Assembly: GCF_000196435.1 (NCBI RefSeq)
Contig: NC_010161.1
Location: 1,981,501 to 2,045,500, forward strand
DNA length: 64,000 bases
Source of the DNA: Bartonella tribocorum CIP 105476
GTDB lineage: Bacteria > Pseudomonadota > Alphaproteobacteria > Rhizobiales > Rhizobiaceae
Direction: 5' to 3'
The position numbers and the translations under genes are program-made. This document shows positions 59,790 to 64,000 of this stretch, piece by piece. The notes beneath the pieces are model-generated. The model was not told where the DNA came from and ran no database searches. It worked only from the letters and a program-made list of their open reading frames with translations. Numbering within the stretch: the first letter of the stretch is position 1; each line of letters starts with the position of its first letter.

Positions 59790-60060
59790 CAGCCCCACAA
59801 CCTACCTGTTGCCACAGGCGGTCTAACGGGCTTGAGAATCCGTCAGCGTTATTACATGATCCGTGAATCATGACCTGAAAAAACTTGCGCTATAGGAGCC
59901 AAGACGAGAAGCCGGCACGATGATGTCGTAGTTGAACCATCTAGCTATATTAAACATTCCCACTGCCCCCGTTCACGACTTTCAGTACACGTTACAATCC
60001 CCGCGCTCGTAATCCTACCCTGCGCCTTCTCGATGTTGCAATGCTTGGTTCTCAATGCAA
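59790..60060. other. GC-richer non-coding patch, possible structured-RNA fragment
   Basis: About 50 % GC by eye, against about 35 % around it; no open frame. Several self-complementary stretches, for example CATGAT...ATCATG (59857-59874) and CCTGTTGCCACAGG (59809-59822). The minus-strand reading, with GTGGGGCTGAAAGGAATGGAAC and similar unpaired purine stretches, has the look of a structured RNA such as a group II intron domain I fragment. I could not identify a domain V or a reverse-transcriptase gene, so this remains open. Confidence 0.35.
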
Positions 60061-60151
60061 TCTTCTCCAATTTTCAACTCTAAATGAATGAAGCCAAATG
60101 AAGTACGCGCCTAGCATCACTCGTACCGCCCTTTGATTAAGGAAAGCTGGG

Positions 60152-60394
60152 ATGAAGGAAAGCTGGAAATCAGACCACTGTGTTTGTGAAAAACTTCACG
60201 CGTACGAGAGAAAAAACTATGCGACCGGACTTTCAAAAGAAAAAAACTATAGTGAAACGGAAATTTCCAAGATATGCAAACTCTTTACGGTCGATTTTGC
60301 CAGATTACGACGTCCCCTCGTTGAGAGAGGATTTTTACAACGCCATGGGGAAAATATCAGTGCATGCTCTCAAAAAAAATTGAACGATGGTTAA
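60152..60394 (+). pseudogene. Duplicated DUF2087 fragment of the methyltransferase
   Basis: Open frame encoding SETEISKICKLFTVDFARLRRPLVERGFLQRHG, almost the same as the methyltransferase C-terminus. The start of the frame is unrelated sequence, and the end is frameshifted relative to the original. A by-product of the direct repeat; no function expected. Confidence 0.8.
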
Positions 60395-60675
60395 TTAACG
60401 CAATCGTTCTTCTTCTAAACTTCAAGAAAACGCATAGCCTTACACGCAAAAATATAACTTCATGAAAAACTTATAAAATCATTCATCTCATTTATATGTT
60501 GACAAACTATGGAGATGAGAGCCCCCTCTGCTGTAAGAAATGCAATGGGGAGAAACAAAAACGCGGGATGTCAAGTGATGATCAAAGAAAATTAGGAACA
60601 ATCAAAATCATCAGAAGCAGATATGGGATCAAGGTCTCAATGTTTTTCCCGATTGTTGCGCGAACATCAGCATGC
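60236..60675. repeat. Direct repeat, right copy
   Basis: Second copy of the ~440 bp repeat, by eye around 88-92 % identical to 58786-59226. Between the copies lie the VOC gene and the GC-richer patch. Confidence 0.9.
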
Positions 60676-61043
60676 AATATTTTTGTTCAATCAGGGGAAA
60701 TTTTTGATTGTATCTCATCTTCCTCTCTGAGGCTACAACATCCTCCAGCGTTAAGGGGTGCCATAAAGTCTTGCGTAGAGAGATTTGGTGTGCAATATGC
60801 AACCGCGCGAATGTACGCGAAATATATAATTATTTGATGAGCTTGCGTTAAAAATTAAACACCATTTTTCTCGATTCCTCTTCTGTCATATTTTATTCCT
60901 ATCAGAAAAGCTGTTTTTATGAAATTCTACAAACCTCAAGAAAACAACAACACTGGGAAATGCTGCACACGGCAGCAAAAATATGATTCTAACAAAAGAA
61001 ACTTTTATAAAGCACCTATGGCAAGGAAAAATTCTATCCTGAA
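60676..61043. other. Spacer after the direct repeat
   Basis: Contains a short open stretch reading ALRGAIKSCVERFGVQYATA that ends near 60837, possibly the tail of an old gene, unidentified. The rest is AT-rich. Confidence 0.35.
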
Positions 61044-61244
61044 ATGATCACTCTTTCTAAAAACATCGTAGAAAAAACCAAAAACAATATTCTTGCAGTG
61101 GACTGGCTGGTAAATCAGGAAGAATACTATTTCAACGAAATGTGTACAGCGGAAACAGGGCTCATAAAGCTCCCTCAAAAGATACAACAAAATGTATTTG
61201 ATCATTTAACAACACTTCTATGGAAATTCCATGGGCAAAAATAA
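61044..61244 (+). CDS. Short hypothetical ORF before an MFS gene
   Basis: 66 codons overlapping the MFS start by 14 nt. Reads ILAVDWLVNQEEYYFNEM and similar, with reasonable amino-acid composition, and the frame extends further up to 61011 without a start codon. It may be the tail of a truncated gene rather than a whole one. No family recognised. Confidence 0.35.
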   Translation: MITLSKNIVEKTKNNILAVDWLVNQEEYYFNEMCTAETGLIKLPQKIQQNVFDHLTTLLWKFHGQK

Positions 61245-62385
61245 AATAACTTTTTTCATCTATAGCGCCGTTTTTCTTTCTGAATTTTCCTTTTTCTTTG
61301 TACTCCCTCTCCTTGGAAACTCTTCTCTCATCACTGCTGCAAATGTTGCGTTTTATCTTTCTGGATCAGTAATCCTTGAAAGCATTCTCATGGTAACCAC
61401 AACGGGTTTATTAGAGAAACTTTCGCGTAAACTTTTAATGGCTACCGCCTTTATTTTAAGGAGTATAGCTTTTCTATGTGTTATCCTATCGCTTACACCT
61501 TCTGCATGGCTGGTCTTTTTTACTTTAACGGCTTTTTCGAAAGCAATTTCAAAGCCATTTTTGAGAGAAATTTTATCAGAACATCTCAATGGAAGTACGC
61601 TTAAACGCGCATTAACGCTCTATTCCTTTTTTCAAAACGCTGCTGTCGTTATCGCCCCTCTCGTTGCAATGAGTGCAATAAAATACAATGTATCAGTTTT
61701 TTTGATGGCTTTTTTTGCCATCATTAGTTGTTATCTTTGCATTCTATCCATTCAAATTGTTTATCACTACCCCCACAAAAACGCATCCGTTGAAAAGAAC
61801 AAAACAACAAAGAAGCCTTTTCTTTCTTCTTTAAAAACAATAGGGCATAATCGTTCTATTGCTTATTTGCTGGTCACAGCTTTGCTTTGTGCATTCCTCA
61901 TGGGAGTTTTTATCACAACCACAACACTTCTCAATAAATTTGACAGCAATCTCGCCCCTTATAGTGGAATTTTCTTTTCAATTGTTGGCATCAGTATTTG
62001 TATCTGGCAAGGAATAATCAATAAACATCTTCGCCTTTCCGATAAATCAACTTTTTACCTATTAGGACTTATGGGAAGTTTCTCCTCATTTTTCCTCATG
62101 GGTGGCGTCTTTACCGCTGTGACTGCGTTAATTGCTTACAGTGTCTATGAATCTGTCATGATTCCAGAGATATACTCTCAAGCAGGGAAAACAACTGCAC
62201 CCCTCTCTGCCAGTGTTTTTTTTAGTTATATCCTTGTTGTTTCAAATATTGGCCAAGCGATAGGCTCATGGACAAGTGGATGGATCATCAGCTATTTTAA
62301 CCAGCATATCGCTTTCATTTTTTGTCTGATTGTTGGTATCTCTGCTTTTGCCTCTTGCCTTTGCCTCAAACAAACGAAAAAGTAA
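61231..62385 (+). CDS. MFS transporter
   Basis: 384 residues, about eleven or twelve hydrophobic segments. First helix SAVFLSEFSFFFVLPLLG; cytoplasmic loop LEKLSRKLLMATAFILRS corresponds to motif A in weakened form. Substrate unknown. The adenylate-forming enzyme gene follows nine bp downstream with a strong AAGGAG, so the two form an operon. Lower similarity to the exporter at 55.6 kb suggests independent origins. Confidence 0.87.
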   Translation: MGKNKITFFIYSAVFLSEFSFFFVLPLLGNSSLITAANVAFYLSGSVILESILMVTTTGLLEKLSRKLLMATAFILRSIAFLCVILSLTPSAWLVFFTLTAFSKAISKPFLREILSEHLNGSTLKRALTLYSFFQNAAVVIAPLVAMSAIKYNVSVFLMAFFAIISCYLCILSIQIVYHYPHKNASVEKNKTTKKPFLSSLKTIGHNRSIAYLLVTALLCAFLMGVFITTTTLLNKFDSNLAPYSGIFFSIVGISICIWQGIINKHLRLSDKSTFYLLGLMGSFSSFFLMGGVFTAVTALIAYSVYESVMIPEIYSQAGKTTAPLSASVFFSYILVVSNIGQAIGSWTSGWIISYFNQHIAFIFCLIVGISAFASCLCLKQTKK

Positions 62386-62394
62386 GGAGTTCCA

Positions 62395-63361
62395 ATGTCA
62401 TATATCATTTTTGCAACCGGTGGCACAACAAGAGTGCCCACAACACTTCGCCATAAATGGCTTAATTATGAGTTTGTAACACACACTGCGGCAAAGAACC
62501 TCAAAACTGTCTTTAAAGATTGCTCTGTAAAATCTGTTGCCAATTGCCTCACAGCCGGAGGATTATGGGGTGGTTTTTTATTTGCCCATGAAATTTGTCG
62601 CCTTCTCAAAGTACCATATTATCCATTTGCCTCTATGGTTGATCTTGAAACTTTAAGTTCAGCTATAGAAGAATTGTCTCACGATACCATAATATGCTTG
62701 CCAAGTTTTGCAGATAAACTTATTATAACCCCTCGGAGGCAAAAATTAAAATCTCTAAAAAACCTATTCTATCTTGGAGAAGCCTTTCAAGCTGAATCTC
62801 TTTTGAAAATAAAAGATATAATCCCTGACTTAAGGGTAAAACCTCTAAAGCTTTACCACTCAAGAAACTGGTCCAATAGGATTCCAGTATTCTAAGCTTG
62901 GTGGTGACGTTTATCATCTTGTACGACGCATTCAAGTAAAATCAAATCCTGAAAATGATGAATTAATCGTATCCGTTTTTTATCCTGAAGATGCACCATT
63001 ACTTGAACACGCCACAGGTAATATTGTCCAGATTATCTATCATCAATCATGTAACTGTGGTTACCGTGGGCATAACTTACACCTCAAAGGAAGAACACCA
63101 TCTTTTTATAATATTATAGGAACTTCAATTTCTGTACACGATTTCACAAATGTCTTAAATCTTCAAGGTTGCGATATTTCGGCTATGGATATTCAGCTCA
63201 TTATAGTCAATCAATGCGAAAATGGTGTTGGCGTTTTATTGTTTATTGATTCACGTTACGATATTGTAAGAAATGTCCTTTTATCATCACTCTCATCCTC
63301 TTATCTGATAAAAGATATAATCAATAAATCTCAATTTTTTCATGTTTGCTTTATGCAATAA
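62395..63361 (+). pseudogene. PaaK/LuxE-like adenylate-forming enzyme, N-terminally short and frameshifted
   Basis: The first frame (62395-62895) starts almost at the ATP-binding A3 loop: FATGGTTRVPTT (family SSGTTGxPT). It continues through the core to FYLGEAF. Near 62845-62850 the frame shifts by one. The second frame gives TTQETGPIGFQ (A5 motif), a VYHLVRR strand, ELIVSVF, and CNCGYRGHNLHLKGR (A7-A8 region), stopping at 63361. Total about 322 residues; PaaK is about 430, so the N-terminal ~100 residues are missing. Such enzymes activate carboxylic acids with ATP. Probably inactive unless the shift is a sequencing error. Confidence 0.75.
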
Positions 63362-64000
63362 AGCTCAATTTATTCAATATTCAAGCTCTGCAAAAATAAA
63401 ATCCCCTAAATAAAATCTCTTTGTCCAAACATCTGAATACCCTATAGTCCCTAATGATGATTGAGTGGAAATTAAATAAGTTGAGATTATAGCTTCACAG
63501 ATAAATCCTTATAGTTCATTGTTCTTTCCTTCATAGTTTTTTTCTTCTTAGCATTCGTACAACGTGCATTGCCATGGTCGCGTTTTGAATGGCAAAAAAA
63601 TAAACAGTATTTGAAACTTTTTTTACAAAATAATTCTCATTAAGATAAAATAAAGAATGGATTTTGTCCTTGTTGAAGCGTTAACATTTGGCTAGGTTTA
63701 TCGAAGAAGAAGATTTCGATACTCAATGACATCTCCTTACCCACAATAAAGAGATGTATTTTTATGAACTGAGGTATATAAAAAGCAAATATCTTACTGC
63801 TATTGAATGCGATACATTTGATCATGCGGAAATTATCAACCTTACAGATACTTGAGCACCCAGTGTCAACAAAGTCTCTGCTCTTTTAAATGTAAAACCC
63901 CAAATGCTTATGCAAATAATATCTGTAGAGACAAAACACAGCTAAGAAAAATCTTTTTGGAAAAAGATCTCAATAAAAGGACAAGCAACTGTTATTAAAC
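63362..64000. other. AT-rich end of window with decayed coding-like stretches
   Basis: From about 63700 the plus strand shows coding-like runs broken by stops (for example KSKYLTAIECDTFDHAEIINL, then SVNKVSALLNVKPQMLMQI after a stop). Probably a ruined gene that continues past the window edge; I cannot name it. Confidence 0.35.

Noticed and set aside
59790..60060. tmRNA, RNase P RNA or SRP RNA in the GC-richer patch
   Set aside because: The hallmark motifs of these RNAs were looked for and not found on either strand.

Overview
The window is low-GC (roughly 35-40 %) alphaproteobacterial chromosome. Gene content and order point to Bartonella or a very close relative, probably a rodent-associated lineage. 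The evidence is the rpmH-rnpA-yidC-engB block, dapB-gpmA, a Porin_2-type porin with an Omp43-like start, a TIGR02186/TauE pair, and long AT-rich spacers full of decaying sequence. The species cannot be fixed from sequence alone. I see no rRNA, CRISPR array or intact insertion sequence.

Region 1 (1-17.0 kb, minus strand) is an array of family-5 periplasmic substrate-binding protein (SBP) genes for peptide/heme-type ABC import: one cut by the window edge and five complete. The only other intact genes in the array are xseA and tag. Upstream of xseA the DNA is a tandem amplification. Each unit carries a full SBP gene plus a decayed copy of the first ~180 codons of xseA; four such remnants lie at about 8.8-9.4, 11.4-11.9, 13.9-14.4 and 16.4-17.0 kb.

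Region 2 (17.4-36.9 kb) is mostly core: a small DUF6460-like membrane protein, a TauE/SafE exporter with its TIGR02186 partner, a membrane-anchored coiled-coil protein, etfB-etfA-ETF:quinone oxidoreductase (with a fossil duplication of the etfA 3' end), rsmI-yraN, a ProC-like protein, mrp, rpmH-rnpA-yidC-engB, a glutathione S-transferase-like gene, dapB-gpmA and tRNA-Leu(CAG).

Region 3 (36.9-54.1 kb) is accessory. Between tRNA-Leu and tRNA-Ser(GCT) lie a four-gene operon of small membrane/coiled-coil proteins, an MFS exporter behind a ruined gene, and a tyrosine-recombinase remnant abutting tRNA-Ser. A porin, an Amidase_2 enzyme, an alpha/beta hydrolase overlapping a ruined isopropylmalate/isocitrate-type dehydrogenase, a Bcr/CflA-type exporter and a membrane coiled-coil protein follow. 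A dispersed ~200-330 bp intergenic repeat family occupies many of the spacers.

Region 4 (54.1-63.4 kb) is the most unusual. It resembles a small peptide-modification (RiPP-like) locus: a promoter, a strong Shine-Dalgarno, a 49-residue acidic peptide gene, a JmjC/cupin-type Fe(II)/2-oxoglutarate oxygenase, an MFS exporter translationally coupled to it, an unknown protein, and a SAM methyltransferase with a C-terminal DUF2087 winged helix (split by a frameshift). Downstream come a ~440 bp direct repeat, a glyoxalase/bleomycin-resistance-fold protein, a GC-richer non-coding patch, a further MFS exporter and a frameshifted PaaK/LuxE-like adenylate-forming enzyme. The proposed logic is peptide, hydroxylation, methylation and export, with VOC-type self-protection. 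This is inference; several parts are broken, so the locus may be decaying or reshuffled.
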